From Pseudomonadota bacterium (GTDB lineage: Bacteria > Pseudomonadota > Gammaproteobacteria > Acidiferrobacterales > Acidiferrobacteraceae), in NCBI GenBank assembly GCA_021794595.1, contig JAJYQN010000065.1, positions 62,001 through 126,000 on the forward strand: a stretch of DNA of 64,000 bases. Reading direction: 5' to 3'. The position numbers and the translations under genes are program-made. The notes under the pieces are model-generated. The model saw only the letters and a list, made by a program, of their open reading frames with translations, was not told the origin of the DNA and made no database searches. Positions 1 to 8,365 of the stretch are shown in pieces. Each line of letters starts with the position of its first letter. Positions within the stretch are counted from its first letter, which is position 1.

Positions 1-90
1 GGCGATCACGATCAGGATGATCGTCCCCACCGTCGCTAAAACGCCGCCTAGGGCATGGCTTAGGCTATTGAACCGCTCGTGTCGCTCCAT
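1..90 (-). CDS. trhA: Hemolysin III / TrhA family membrane protein (N-terminus only)
   Basis: Only the first 30 codons are in the window; the gene reads off the left edge. The ATG is at 90 and the protein begins MERHERFNSLSHALGG, followed by a hydrophobic stretch (VLATVGTIILIVIA) that would be the first membrane helix. The ERFNS-SH-LG opening is typical of the hemolysin III (PAQR-like) family, seven-helix inner-membrane proteins linked to membrane homeostasis. The family call rests on this short N-terminus alone, so it is likely but not certain. The 135 bp between this start and the next gene hold no recognisable element. Confidence 0.6.
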   Translation of the reverse strand, partial: MERHERFNSLSHALGGVLATVGTIILIVIA

Positions 91-225
91 CGCACCCCAA
101 CCGTCCGCTGTGTTTAGCGTACTGTACCGCCTTAGGGTTTTGGAATAATAGTGGGGTAGCGCTCGCCGTGTGCGGCATCATAGACCCCGGTGGCTGTGCC
201 CGGGGCGGTCGCGGCTGGGGGCGCC

Positions 226-693
226 TCAGCTGCGCCCGGTATTTTGAAAGCTATCGACTAAGCCGCTCGTAAGGCGGGCGAGGAGCGGTTTTGCGGCCTC
301 AAGAAGGAGTGTTCCGATATCTGGGCCCGTCGGGGCCCACTTGATGCCTGCCCAATAGTCCGGCTCTCGCGGCGGCCGTTGCTCGACCTCGTCCCGCCGA
401 CCCTGGAGATAGGCCCCTTCGAGTTCGCGCGCCAATGCGCTTGAGCGCCGTGCTTGAGGCTTTCCCGAGCGCGCGCCGAGCAGAAGCCCCGCCGCCAGGC
501 TCAAACCGAGCGTTGGCAGTGGGTGTTCGGCCGCCCAGCGCACCGGGAACATGACCTGCCGCTCCAGGCTCCCCACCGCACCTGCTACCCGCTCACCGAG
601 CGCGTCCAGGGTGTCGGCTAGGTCGCGACGATGTCGTTCCGCCTCTTCGCGGGCATCCTCTGACGAAAAGACTTCGACGAATTCATGGCGCAT
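226..693 (-). CDS. Hypothetical protein with one membrane segment, last gene of a YqjD/YqjE-like set
   Basis: 155 residues. The N-terminal half is acidic and basic, with a helical stretch rich in E, R and L (EDAREEAERHRRDLADTL), then a hydrophobic Gly/Ala segment near residues 60-73 (LPTLGLSLAAGLLLGA) that resembles a glycine-zipper helix. The C-terminal half is polar. The stop-start junction with the upstream yqjE-like gene shares one base at 693, so the two are cotranslated. By position it corresponds to yqjK in the enterobacterial yqjCDEK set, but I cannot show homology. The role is unknown; the family context suggests an inner-membrane stress or surface protein. Confidence 0.6.
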   Translation of the reverse strand: MRHEFVEVFSSEDAREEAERHRRDLADTLDALGERVAGAVGSLERQVMFPVRWAAEHPLPTLGLSLAAGLLLGARSGKPQARRSSALARELEGAYLQGRRDEVEQRPPREPDYWAGIKWAPTGPDIGTLLLEAAKPLLARLTSGLVDSFQNTGRS

Positions 694-1163
694 TATGACC
701 CCCTGTTTCCGACCTTATTTTTCCATTCGTTTTTAATGAATTGCTTGTCGGCTGCGATCTCGGTACGCGATTTCTTCATATGGGCGTCATAACCCATGCG
801 CTTGGCGTGCCGCATCGCCATGAGGCCGCCGGCGGTGGTAAAGACGACGCCGATAATGAGGGCGCTGGCCCAAAAGCTTGTGATGGCCGCTACGTGCCCC
901 ACGATAAGAGCAGCCAGCCCTATGATCAGAAACGCGAGTAGGCTCAAAAGCCCCAGAAGGGCGATAGCACTGTATAAGGTGGCCTTCAGGGCATCGGCGA
1001 TGATCGCGCGGATGCTTTCCTCGAGTTCAAGTTTGACGAGGTTGGCTTCGCTGCGGATGAGGTCCGCCGCCTCGTTCACGGCGTGACGAAAAAGCGCCAC
1101 GAGGGAGCTTTGGGTGCCAGTCGGTCTTGGGCTTAACGATTCCGAGTTCCATTGAGTTGCCAT
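693..1163 (-). CDS. YqjE-like phage-holin-superfamily membrane protein
   Basis: 156 residues with the layout of the Phage_holin_3_6 / YqjE family. There is a charged amphipathic N-terminus ending in EANLVKLELEESIR (about residues 38-52), then two strong membrane helices (about 60-90 and 95-115, with LLGLLSLLAFLIIGLAALIV), and a basic C-terminal tail containing a KR-rich segment. Family members are chromosomal inner-membrane proteins, not lytic holins, and usually follow a DUF883/YqjD gene, as here. It lies 8 bp downstream of that gene and overlaps the next start, so the three form one operon. Confidence 0.75.
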   Translation of the reverse strand: MATQWNSESLSPRPTGTQSSLVALFRHAVNEAADLIRSEANLVKLELEESIRAIIADALKATLYSAIALLGLLSLLAFLIIGLAALIVGHVAAITSFWASALIIGVVFTTAGGLMAMRHAKRMGYDAHMKKSRTEIAADKQFIKNEWKNKVGNRGS

Positions 1164-1171
1164 GACAGCAC

Positions 1172-1411
1172 CTACCGTTTTATGAGCTTACCGAGGATGA
1201 GGCCGACACCAAAGCCGATAGCGATGCTGGCCCCTGGGTGTTCGCGGATGCGTTTTTCGAGATCGTGGCGCATAGTCGCGACATCGCGATCGGAGAGGTA
1301 GGCGCTGATGCGGCGCAACACGCTTAGTGTCTCTTCTAAGAAGTAGGGGGTTTCCGGCGTCGGTCGTGGTGCCGAGTCTCCTTCGTAGGCGAATTTCTCT
1401 GACGCGCTCAT
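1172..1411 (-). CDS. DUF883 / YqjD-ElaB-like C-tail membrane protein
   Basis: About 79 residues. The C-terminal part RIREHPGASIAIGFGVGLIL is the DUF883 signature: an arginine, a HP-G pair and a glycine-rich tail helix that anchors the protein in the inner membrane, with KLIKR at the very end. E. coli YqjD and ElaB of this family bind ribosomes in stationary phase, but whether this one does is inference. I place the start at 1411 because a GGAG sits six bases upstream; an in-frame ATG at 1423 would overlap that ribosome-binding site. First gene of the three-gene membrane operon. Confidence 0.7.
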   Translation of the reverse strand: MSASEKFAYEGDSAPRPTPETPYFLEETLSVLRRISAYLSDRDVATMRHDLEKRIREHPGASIAIGFGVGLILGKLIKR

Positions 1412-1485
1412 GGGAATCTCCACGGAAGACGAAACCCTACCTTAGCTCATCGCCTGTTTGGGGAAATCGGACTTAAGGATGCTGT

Positions 1486-2277
1486 CTAGGCGGTGTTGAT
1501 GGTATGGGCCAGAGAACGTGGCAGGAGTGACCGAAGGTGGGCCCAGAGCACACCTATCAACTCATGGACGACTTTGGCCGACAGGGCTATCGCATGGGCA
1601 CTTGGCAAATATGACAGGATCGTGCTGCTCCGCCGACTTTTTGTTACAAAGTCAGTCGGGGCCGGGACCACGGTGAAGCCGGCTTGTCGAAACAGCAGGA
1701 CCGCGCGTCTCATATGCCAGGCTTGGGTCACAAGGAAGATATCGCGTATCCCAAGAGGCAAGAGGATGGCGGCCGAATCGTGGGCGTTTTGGGCGGTGGT
1801 TTGGGAATGATCTTCCACCCATTTCACGGGCGTTTTGAAGTCGCGACGCAGAACCCTACGCATAAGGATCGCAGCCGGCGGCCCGCCGAGCGGGGCGCCC
1901 CCTGAGGTGAGGATGGGCAGCTGGCTTTCGCGAAAGAGGCGGGCCGCGTAGCGCAGGCGCACCAAGGTATCGGTCCCAACCGTGTCCTGTCCTCCGTATT
2001 CCGGAGCCTTACGGTAGCGCCCGGCGGCGAGCACCACGATGGCGCGCGGACCCTTCGGTAACGGCCTTGTGAGCGCGGGATAGGTCTCCCATGCCCGGGC
2101 AAGAGAACTCGCGACAACAGGGAGGCTAAAGAGCGTCAGGCCGACCCAGGACACGGCGATGACCGCGATCCCCCAACGGGGCTTCAGGCCCGTTAAGGCA
2201 AGCCCGAGGCCAAGCGGGACAAGGAACAGCCCCGGTGGCGTGACCAGCGCATTGATGAGTCCGTGCCAAACTATCAC
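1486..2277 (-). CDS. YdcF/ElyC/SanA family DUF218 protein
   Basis: 263 residues. Two hydrophobic segments at the N-terminus (about 12-30 and 36-55) place it in the inner membrane. The DUF218 domain follows: [17 protein letters not shown] (about 84-100), [21 protein letters not shown], an acidic E-D-S-T-T-NA segment ([15 protein letters not shown], about 155-169) and [17 protein letters not shown]. These match the ElyC/YdcF pattern; ElyC takes part in envelope biogenesis. Its start overlaps the lipA stop by four bases (ATGA), so it is translationally coupled to lipA even though its role is unrelated to lipoylation. Confidence 0.75.
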   Translation of the reverse strand: MIVWHGLINALVTPPGLFLVPLGLGLALTGLKPRWGIAVIAVSWVGLTLFSLPVVASSLARAWETYPALTRPLPKGPRAIVVLAAGRYRKAPEYGGQDTVGTDTLVRLRYAARLFRESQLPILTSGGAPLGGPPAAILMRRVLRRDFKTPVKWVEDHSQTTAQNAHDSAAILLPLGIRDIFLVTQAWHMRRAVLLFRQAGFTVVPAPTDFVTKSRRSSTILSYLPSAHAIALSAKVVHELIGVLWAHLRSLLPRSLAHTINTA

Positions 2278-3233
2278 ATGCCGACCTGCTCACCGGCTGC
2301 TTGGCGATCTGCGTGGTAAGACGAGCGCACGAGAGGCCCGCTTGCCACATTGGTAAACCCAAGATGACGCGCGATGCTTGCTAGTTCCGCGAACTCCTCG
2401 GGGCTTACGTAACGATCGACTGGCAGGTGTGCTAGGCTCGGGCGAAGGTATTGGCCCAAGGTGAGCCATTCGCAACCGTGGGCGCGCAAGTCGGACAGGG
2501 TCGCCTCGATCTCACTGCGGGTCTCCCCCAGGCCCACCATCAAGCCCGACTTAGTGGGAATGTGCGGGTATCGGTCCTTGAAGGTCTTCAATAATGACAG
2601 CGAGCCTTGATAGTCCGCGCCTGGGCGCACGGGCTTATAGAGGCGCGGGACGGTCTCCATATTGTGGTTAAAGACATCGGGCGGCGAGTCATGCATCGCC
2701 GCGAGTGCTACATCGACTCGGCCCCTGAAGTCCGGGACCAGAGTCTCTATCGTGACCTTTGGGGCATGTTGGCGTATGGCGCGGATACAGGCGGCAAAAT
2801 GCGCCCCGCCTCCGTCGCGGAGATCGTCGCGGTCGACGGATGTGACCACGACGAATCGCAAACCCATGGCGGCGATCGCCTGGGCGAGGTGTTGCGGCTC
2901 GTCTGCGTCGAGCGGGTCAGGGCGCCCATGGGCCACGTCGCAGAAAGGGCAGCGCCTGGTACAAAGACGCCCCATGATCATAAAGGTCGCGGTCCCATGG
3001 GTAAAACATTCGCCGATATTGGGACAGGATGCCTCTTCGCAGACACTATGGAGGTCATGGTCCCGCAGTATGGCCTTGAGGCGTCCGACCTCTGGGGCCA
3101 AGGGCGAGCGCACGCGTAGCCAGGAAGGCTTGGGTGCCGGTCGTTCCGCCGTTTGCGCCGTGACCACTTTAATCTTTTGAATGCCTTTAAGGGCGCGCGA
3201 GGAGGTGCTGTTCGGATCCGTCGTACGGTTCAT
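2274..3233 (-). CDS. lipA: Lipoyl synthase LipA
   Basis: 319 residues, normal for the family. LipA is a radical-SAM enzyme that inserts two sulfur atoms into protein-bound octanoyl chains to make lipoyl cofactor. Both cluster motifs are present: the auxiliary cluster cysteines C65, C70 and C76 ([12 protein letters not shown]) and the radical-SAM cysteines C91, C95 and C98 (CTRRCPFC). The C-terminal VRSSYHAD carries the serine that ligates the auxiliary cluster. The ATG at 3233 lies inside the end of lipB (47-bp overlap), so the two are coupled. It ends in an ATGA overlap with the ydcF-like gene. Confidence 0.97.
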   Translation of the reverse strand: MNRTTDPNSTSSRALKGIQKIKVVTAQTAERPAPKPSWLRVRSPLAPEVGRLKAILRDHDLHSVCEEASCPNIGECFTHGTATFMIMGRLCTRRCPFCDVAHGRPDPLDADEPQHLAQAIAAMGLRFVVVTSVDRDDLRDGGGAHFAACIRAIRQHAPKVTIETLVPDFRGRVDVALAAMHDSPPDVFNHNMETVPRLYKPVRPGADYQGSLSLLKTFKDRYPHIPTKSGLMVGLGETRSEIEATLSDLRAHGCEWLTLGQYLRPSLAHLPVDRYVSPEEFAELASIARHLGFTNVASGPLVRSSYHADRQAAGEQVGM

Positions 3234-3858
3234 GCCTATCCTCTTTGGGTGCGAACCCGAAGTGTGCCAAAAATTCCTCAGTCAAGACCTCGGCAACTAC
3301 GGTGAGTTCCGAGGGGCCGCCGCAATCCGCTAGCTGCGTGACCCTGAGCCCGTGGTAGCCACAAGGCGCAATCGATGCGAAAGGATTGAGGTCCATAGCG
3401 ACGTTAAGGGCGAGGCCATGATAGCTACGGCCGGCGCGGATGCGCAATCCCAGGGCGGCGATCTTTGCTGCTCCGACATACACGCCGGGCGCCCCGGCTT
3501 GTCTTCGACCCTCGATCCCAAAGCGCCCGAGGGTCGCCAGGACCACGGCCTCGAGACCGAATACAAGGTGCCGTACCCCGATTCCAAGACGTGTCAGATC
3601 GAAGAGGCTGTAGGCCATCAGTTGGCCCGGCCCGTGGTAGGTCAGATCGCCCCCGCGGTCGGTGTCGACGGTCGGGATCGCCCCGCCGGGGGCCGGCTCG
3701 CGCGCGTTCCGTCCGCGGGTGTATACCGGGGCGTGTTCGAGCAGCCAAAGCTCGTCGCAGCTCGTTTCGGTGCGGTCGGCGCTAAAGTCCTGCATGGCGC
3801 GCCAAGTCTGCCGGTAGTCGATGAGCCCCGGCCATCTGCGGATCCGCAGTGTGTTCAT
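3187..3858 (-). CDS. lipB: Octanoyl-[acyl-carrier-protein]-protein transferase LipB
   Basis: 223 residues from the ATG at 3858; an upstream in-frame ATG at 3879 would add seven non-conserved residues. LipB moves octanoyl groups from ACP to the lipoyl domains that LipA then sulfurates. Conserved parts are visible: RGRNA near 48, [16 protein letters not shown] near 74-89, the catalytic lysine in GAAKIAALG, and the catalytic cysteine in [14 protein letters not shown]. It is normally cotranscribed with ybeD. Here a decayed TnpB element sits between ybeD and lipB, so lipB may need its own promoter or read-through. Confidence 0.96.
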   Translation of the reverse strand: MNTLRIRRWPGLIDYRQTWRAMQDFSADRTETSCDELWLLEHAPVYTRGRNAREPAPGGAIPTVDTDRGGDLTYHGPGQLMAYSLFDLTRLGIGVRHLVFGLEAVVLATLGRFGIEGRRQAGAPGVYVGAAKIAALGLRIRAGRSYHGLALNVAMDLNPFASIAPCGYHGLRVTQLADCGGPSELTVVAEVLTEEFLAHFGFAPKEDRHEPYDGSEQHLLARP

Positions 3859-3971
3859 CAGGGTCTCCGTGATGCCCAAGCCTTGAGGCCGGGGAGGTCA
3901 GGAGACGGTTTACGACCAGACTCCCTGGGATTGCTATCTTTAGACAGATTGCAGACGTAGGCACTGCGTAA

Positions 3972-5093
3972 ATGGATATCAAACGCGCCTATCGCTTTCG
4001 TTTCACTCCGACCAAGGAACAAGTCGAGATATTGGCGCGCACGTTCGGTTGCACGCGGGTCGTCTATAACCATATGCTGCGCCTGCGCTCGGACGCCTGG
4101 ATGAACGACCATGAGAGTGTGGGCTATCACGCGACCTAAGCCACGCTAACGGAGTTGAAGAAAGACCCAGAGTATTCTTGGCTCAATGAGGTCTCTAGCG
4201 CCCCCCTACAGCAGTCATTACGCCATCTCCAAACGGCCTTTGCCAAACGGTCACAGTCTCCCGTCTTCAAATCCAAGTGGGACAAACGATCAGCCGAGTA
4301 TACGGTAAGTGCCTTTACGTGGTCCGGGAAAGCTCTGACGCTAGCAAAGATGACCGACCCTTTAGCTATCGTCTGGTCACGGACTCTTCCCAAGGCCACC
4401 AAGATTACGACCGCTACCGTTTCAAAAGACGCGGCCGGGTAGTATTTCGTCTCGCTGCTATGTGATGACACTGTGAGTCCGAGACGCCAAGTGTCCGCCC
4501 AAGTGGGCACAGGCTTGGGTCTTAGCCATTTCGTGATCTTATCGACAGGCGAGAAGGTCGGGTCGCCTAAAGTGTTTCGGAGATACGAAGCCCGCCTCGG
4601 GAGGCTCCAAAGACGCGCAGCCAAGAAACAGAAAGGGTCCGCCAACGGGGCCAAGGCCCGACTCAAGGTCGCTCGTACCCAGACGCGCATAACCGATACA
4701 CGCTCCCATTTTCTCCACCAACTCTCAGGCCGGATTGTTCGCGAGAACCAAGTGATCACCGTTGAGAGCCTTGCTGTCTGCCATATGAAAAAGAACCACA
4801 GTCTTGCAAAGTCCATCTCGGATGCGGAGTGGGGCGAGTTTCTGCACCAACTGGAATACAAGGCGACTTGGTACGGTCGCACCGTGCTTGGCGTAGACCG
4901 CTGGTATCCGAGTAGTAAGCGCTGCCACGACTGCGGATGCACCCTATCTGCGTTGCCGCTCACTCTCCGAGAATGGGGCTGCCCAGAACGTGGGTCAGTC
5001 CACGACCGAGACGTGAACGCGGCGCGCAATATTCTAACCGCCGGGCTGGCGGGGCTAGCCTGTGGAGAGATCGTAAGTCCTGTGTCGCTGTAA
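3972..5093 (+). pseudogene. tnpB: TnpB-type (IS200/IS605, IS1341-like) RNA-guided nuclease gene, inactivated
   Basis: A full-length TnpB frame of about 373 codons, opposite in direction to the lip operon. The N-terminus (KRAYRFRFTPTKEQ) and the core (RWYPSSKRCHDCGC, HDRDVNAARNI) are classical TnpB/Fanzor-type OrfB motifs. Two in-frame stops break it: TAA at 4137 and TAG at 4440; the frame is otherwise kept. Key residues are also gone. The first RuvC Asp in the usual GIDLGL is replaced (GTGLGL near 4509), and the fourth zinc-ribbon cysteine is Arg (CPERG). E in ITVESL and D in DRDVN remain. The element is therefore dead as a nuclease. No tnpA is nearby. Confidence 0.88.
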
Positions 5094-5172
5094 GGCCGCA
5101 TAGGCAAGTCTCCGTGAAGCAGGAACCTAAGCCGCGAGGCTAGGAGTCCCCGTCCTTTAGGGCGGGGAGGAC
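5094..5172 (+). ncRNA. Right end of the TnpB element; omega RNA / reRNA 3' scaffold with terminal hairpin
   Basis: Directly after the tnpB stop comes a sequence typical of IS605-group right ends. It has the AAGCCGCGAGGCTAGGAG stretch and then a perfect eight-pair hairpin, CCCCGTCC-TTTA-GGGCGGGG (5148-5167, one G-U pair), followed by AGGACGTCAA. In active elements this region is both the subterminal transposition hairpin and the 3' end of the guide (omega) RNA, whose guide would be the flanking DNA after the element end. The structure is intact although tnpB is not. It also stands at the 3' end of ybeD, so it may end transcription from either side. Identification is by pattern; expression is unknown. 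Confidence 0.5.
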
Positions 5173-5173
5173 G

Positions 5174-5464
5174 TCAAAGCGCCATTAAGACGTCTTTGCA
5201 GTCGGATAAGGCCTGGTAGATCGCGTCGAGCTGGGCTCGGCTGCGGCCCTGAATGATGACTGTCACCGCAACGTACTTACCGCCACGGCTTTCCCGCCGC
5301 GATACGGCCAGCAAGTCGCCCGGCTCCACGTGTCGAGAGACGAGTTCGTGTACCAGCGCCTCGAAGCGCGACGACTGGCGCCCCAGGGCCTTGATGTCGA
5401 TTTTGCACGGAAAAGTGAGAAGTTCCGGGTCGTGGCCGTTATTTTTGCCGTTCGCGCCTGCCAT
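5174..5464 (-). CDS. ybeD: YbeD / DUF493 family protein
   Basis: 96 residues. The core LLTFPCKIDIKALGRQ and the alternating hydrophobic C-terminal half (YVAVTVIIQGRSRAQLDAIY) match the DUF493 ferredoxin-like fold, proposed to be an allosteric regulator linked to lipoic acid synthesis. It starts one base before the stop of dat (adjacent at 5464/5465) and belongs to the dat-ybeD-lipB-lipA operon. The TnpB element right end begins only a few bases beyond its stop, so the insertion came in at the ybeD-lipB boundary without damaging either gene. Confidence 0.88.
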   Translation of the reverse strand: MAGANGKNNGHDPELLTFPCKIDIKALGRQSSRFEALVHELVSRHVEPGDLLAVSRRESRGGKYVAVTVIIQGRSRAQLDAIYQALSDCKDVLMAL

Positions 5465-6322
5465 TTAGCGGTTTGTACCTTGCCGGACATCGTCTTTAAG
5501 CGTCTGAAAGGCGTTGTACAGTTGCCGAAAAATCGGGCCGGGGCTGCCGGAGCCTACAGGCCGCGCATCGATCTCGGTGACCGCCGTGACCTCCCGTGTT
5601 GAGCTGGTGACCAGAACCTCGTCTGCCGCCAGCAATTCGGAACGCGTCGGGGCCCGTTCGTCCAAGGGGATCGCGCAAAGGCAGGCGAGCTCTAGAAGCA
5701 CGTCTCGCGTGATGCCTCCCAGAATGCTATGGCCGCGGGGGGCGGTCATTAGGCGGCCCGATCGGACGACAAAAACATTGCTGACGGCCCCTTCGTTGAC
5801 ATGACCATCGCGTACCAGCAGCGCCTCGTCTGCGCCGCGCGCCAAGGCCTCTTGGACCAGCAGGACATTAGCGATGAGCGAGGTGCTTTTGATGTCGCAG
5901 CGCGACCAGCGAATATCGTCCAGCAAGACGGCCTTGATGCCGATGGTCAGGCGCTCGGAGGCCTCTGCGATCTGGGGTCTCGCGTAGGCGAACACCGTCA
6001 GCGGCGCGTTGGCCGGAAACGCATGCTGGCGGGGAGCGGCTCCCCGGCTAATCTGCAGATACATGCTCCCGTCTCCGGAAGGCAGGGTGTCGGCCAACTG
6101 TCCAAAGAAGCTCGGCCAATCAAGGCCCAGGCGATGCGGATCCATACCGACGGCCATCAGGCTCGCCTCAAGTCGTCGGACGTGCGCCGTGACCCGAAAC
6201 GGCTTGTACCCGTATACCGGAATGACCTCGTAGACACTGTCACCGAAAATAAAGCCGCGGTCGAACACCGATACGCGGGCTTGCTCGGCCGGTATCCATT
6301 CTCCGTTGAGATAGACGATCAT
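5465..6322 (-). CDS. dat: Class IV aminotransferase, probable D-amino acid aminotransferase
   Basis: 285 residues, the usual length. Fold-type IV PLP enzyme: FDRGFIFGDSVYEV at 21-34 is the family N-terminal motif, the PLP lysine is in RCDIKSTSLIAN (about residue 145), and NEGAVSNVFVV gives the cofactor-binding turn. D-amino acid aminotransferases interconvert D-Ala and D-Glu with their 2-oxo acids, feeding peptidoglycan synthesis. The location between rlpA and ybeD in a cell-wall cluster favours Dat over branched-chain aminotransferase or aminodeoxychorismate lyase, which share the fold. Six bases separate it from rlpA. Confidence 0.82.
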   Translation of the reverse strand: MIVYLNGEWIPAEQARVSVFDRGFIFGDSVYEVIPVYGYKPFRVTAHVRRLEASLMAVGMDPHRLGLDWPSFFGQLADTLPSGDGSMYLQISRGAAPRQHAFPANAPLTVFAYARPQIAEASERLTIGIKAVLLDDIRWSRCDIKSTSLIANVLLVQEALARGADEALLVRDGHVNEGAVSNVFVVRSGRLMTAPRGHSILGGITRDVLLELACLCAIPLDERAPTRSELLAADEVLVTSSTREVTAVTEIDARPVGSGSPGPIFRQLYNAFQTLKDDVRQGTNR

Positions 6323-6327
6323 AAGCG

Positions 6328-7191
6328 TTAGGGGTCCACGATGACGGCCGGCCCCAGCCCTTCTCGGGCGAGCCGCGACGAAAGCGCTCGGGCCTCGCGT
6401 TTGCTACTTTCGGGGCCCATGCGCACAAGGAAGAGTCTACGCCCGTCGACCCTTTGCGGGAATATGTGAATAGGATCGAGACCCTTGCGGCGAAGGCGGG
6501 CTTTGAGATGCCGAGCATCCCGATGCCGAGAAAAGGCGCCAAATTGCAGGAAGACGCCACCGTGTGCCCTGGTCGCGCGGTGGGGCCCGAAGACATCGGA
6601 GCGGTGTCCGTGGGCGCCGGAACGAGCAGCGTCTATCCCGCTCTGACCGGGCGCTAGCCCCTCGACCTCGACGGGCGCTGTGCCGGTAGCCAGGATTCCG
6701 AGGCGCGCGGCCGCAGCGTACGATAAGTCAATAATCCGATGGGGGTAAAAGGGCCCGCGATCGTTTACCCGAACGATCACCGTGCGATTGTTGTCGAGGT
6801 TGCGCACCAGCGCATAGCATGGCAGGGGTAGGACCTTATTGGCGGCGGTCATTGCGTACATATTGTAGGTTTCGCCATCGGAGGTTTTTTGGCCGTTGAA
6901 CGGTCGTCCATACCAGGAGGCGATGCCGCGCTGTCGATACCCAGCCGCGGATTTGAGTGGGTAATAGGTCCGGCCATTTACAGTATAGGGGCTATTACCG
7001 TAGGGGCTTAAGGGAAGGGCGCGCGGGACGACGGTCTGAGATCTCAGATCCGCCGGGTTGCGATATCCTACGCTCGGCAAAAATCCGCAGCCTACGAGCG
7101 CCGCGGCAAGGCCCAGGGCCATGAGCCCGCGCGCGCCGGCACGCAGGCTGCGCCGATTCGGCTTTTTAGAGCGTATCGTTCTCTCGATCAT
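6328..7191 (-). CDS. rlpA: RlpA-family septal ring lytic transglycosylase lipoprotein
   Basis: 287 residues. A basic N-terminus and hydrophobic segment end in the lipobox AALVGC (Cys near 35), so the protein is outer-membrane anchored. The double-psi beta-barrel domain follows: GIASWYGRPFNGQKTSDGE (about 90-108), RVNDRGPF and RIIDLSYAAA. A C-terminal SPOR domain (about 210-287, VFLQFGAFSRHRDARHLKA) binds denuded septal glycan. RlpA cleaves glycan strands lacking stem peptides during daughter-cell separation. It lies in the expected place after rodA, with a 94-bp gap that could hold its own promoter. Confidence 0.92.
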   Translation of the reverse strand: MIERTIRSKKPNRRSLRAGARGLMALGLAAALVGCGFLPSVGYRNPADLRSQTVVPRALPLSPYGNSPYTVNGRTYYPLKSAAGYRQRGIASWYGRPFNGQKTSDGETYNMYAMTAANKVLPLPCYALVRNLDNNRTVIVRVNDRGPFYPHRIIDLSYAAAARLGILATGTAPVEVEGLAPGQSGIDAARSGAHGHRSDVFGPHRATRAHGGVFLQFGAFSRHRDARHLKARLRRKGLDPIHIFPQRVDGRRLFLVRMGPESSKREARALSSRLAREGLGPAVIVDP

Positions 7192-7285
7192 ACTCGGAAG
7201 AGTAACAGCATTTTCTGGTCCCGGTGCACCGACGACGCCGCGTTCGTCGGCCCGCCTACAAATCTGGACGGCAGCGCTACGAGTG

Positions 7286-8365
7286 TCAGTTTACGAGTCG
7301 TCTGTGACCGTGAATGCTCATGAGGACGCCTAGGCCGGCCATGATGATAATAAGCGACGTGCCCCCGTAACTCAGGAGCGGTAACGGTACGCCTACTACC
7401 GGCAGAATCCCCGCTACCATGCCCATATTGATGAAGACGTCAAAGAAAAACAGGGTGGAGAGCGAGCCCGCTAGGAGCCGGGAGTAACTATCTTGGGCCG
7501 CGAACGCGATACGCAGACCCCGGTAAACGATAAAGAGATAAAGCCCCAATAAGGCGATGCTCCCAAAGAGCCCAAATTCCTGGCAAAAGACTGCGAAGGC
7601 GAAGTCCGTGGTGCTATCGGGCAGGAAGTGGAGGTGGGCCTGGCTGCTGTGCAGCCAGCCTTGCCCAAAAATCCCCCCGGACCCGACCGCGATCATCGCT
7701 TGGATCGCATGGTATCCGGCGCCCAAGGGGTCGGCCTCGGGGTGAAAGAGTATGAAAATGCGTTGCCGCTGGTAGTGGTGCATATGGGCCCACAAAACGG
7801 GTGCCGCCGCGAGCCCGAGGAGTGCCACCCCGAGGATCGTCCGCCAACTCATGCCGGCCAAAAACAAGACGATAATTCCCGACAACAGAACAATGAGGGC
7901 GGTCCCGAGGTCGGGTTCTTTGGCGATCAAGAGTACCGGTACCAACAAAAGTAGGGTGGCGCCCGCGACATGCCAGATTCGTGGCGGGAGGCTGTAGCGT
8001 GAAAAAAACCACGCCAACATCATGGGGACGGACAGCTTCATGAACTCCGAGGGCTGTATCGACATCGGCCCCAGGGCAATCCACCGCCGCGCGCCGAAAC
8101 GTACGACCCCTACGGCGAGCACCCCAATGAGTCCGAGCACGCCGGCCGCGAATAAGGGGACGGACCAGCGGCGGTAGGTGTCGGGCGAGACTTGGGCGAC
8201 GCCGATCATGACCCCAAAGCCGATCGCAAGCCGGATTGCGTCACTGAGGGCAAAGCGCAGGCTATCGCCGCTTGCGCTATAGAGTACGACCAAGCTGACG
8301 GCGGCCAGAATGAGGAGTGCCGTCATTAAGGATTTGTCGAGATGCCAGCGCTCGAAAATGGTCAT
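7286..8365 (-). CDS. mrdB: Rod-shape peptidoglycan glycosyltransferase RodA
   Basis: 359 residues, about ten membrane helices. SEDS-family polymerase of the elongasome that extends lipid II into glycan strands together with PBP2. Recognisable parts are GARRWIALGPMSIQPSEFMKL (about 90-110), KEPDLGTALIVLLSG, containing the conserved Asp-Leu-Gly of the catalytic site, DSTTDFAFAVFCQE and the C-terminal LPLLSYGGTSLI. Its start overlaps the end of mrdA by four bases, the usual coupling of this pair. Confidence 0.96.
   Translation of the reverse strand: MTIFERWHLDKSLMTALLILAAVSLVVLYSASGDSLRFALSDAIRLAIGFGVMIGVAQVSPDTYRRWSVPLFAAGVLGLIGVLAVGVVRFGARRWIALGPMSIQPSEFMKLSVPMMLAWFFSRYSLPPRIWHVAGATLLLLVPVLLIAKEPDLGTALIVLLSGIIVLFLAGMSWRTILGVALLGLAAAPVLWAHMHHYQRQRIFILFHPEADPLGAGYHAIQAMIAVGSGGIFGQGWLHSSQAHLHFLPDSTTDFAFAVFCQEFGLFGSIALLGLYLFIVYRGLRIAFAAQDSYSRLLAGSLSTLFFFDVFINMGMVAGILPVVGVPLPLLSYGGTSLIIIMAGLGVLMSIHGHRRLVN

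Noticed and set aside
4136-5107. 323-codon open frame opposite the tnpB relic
   Set aside because: It mirrors the tnpB frame and has no protein-like pattern of its own.
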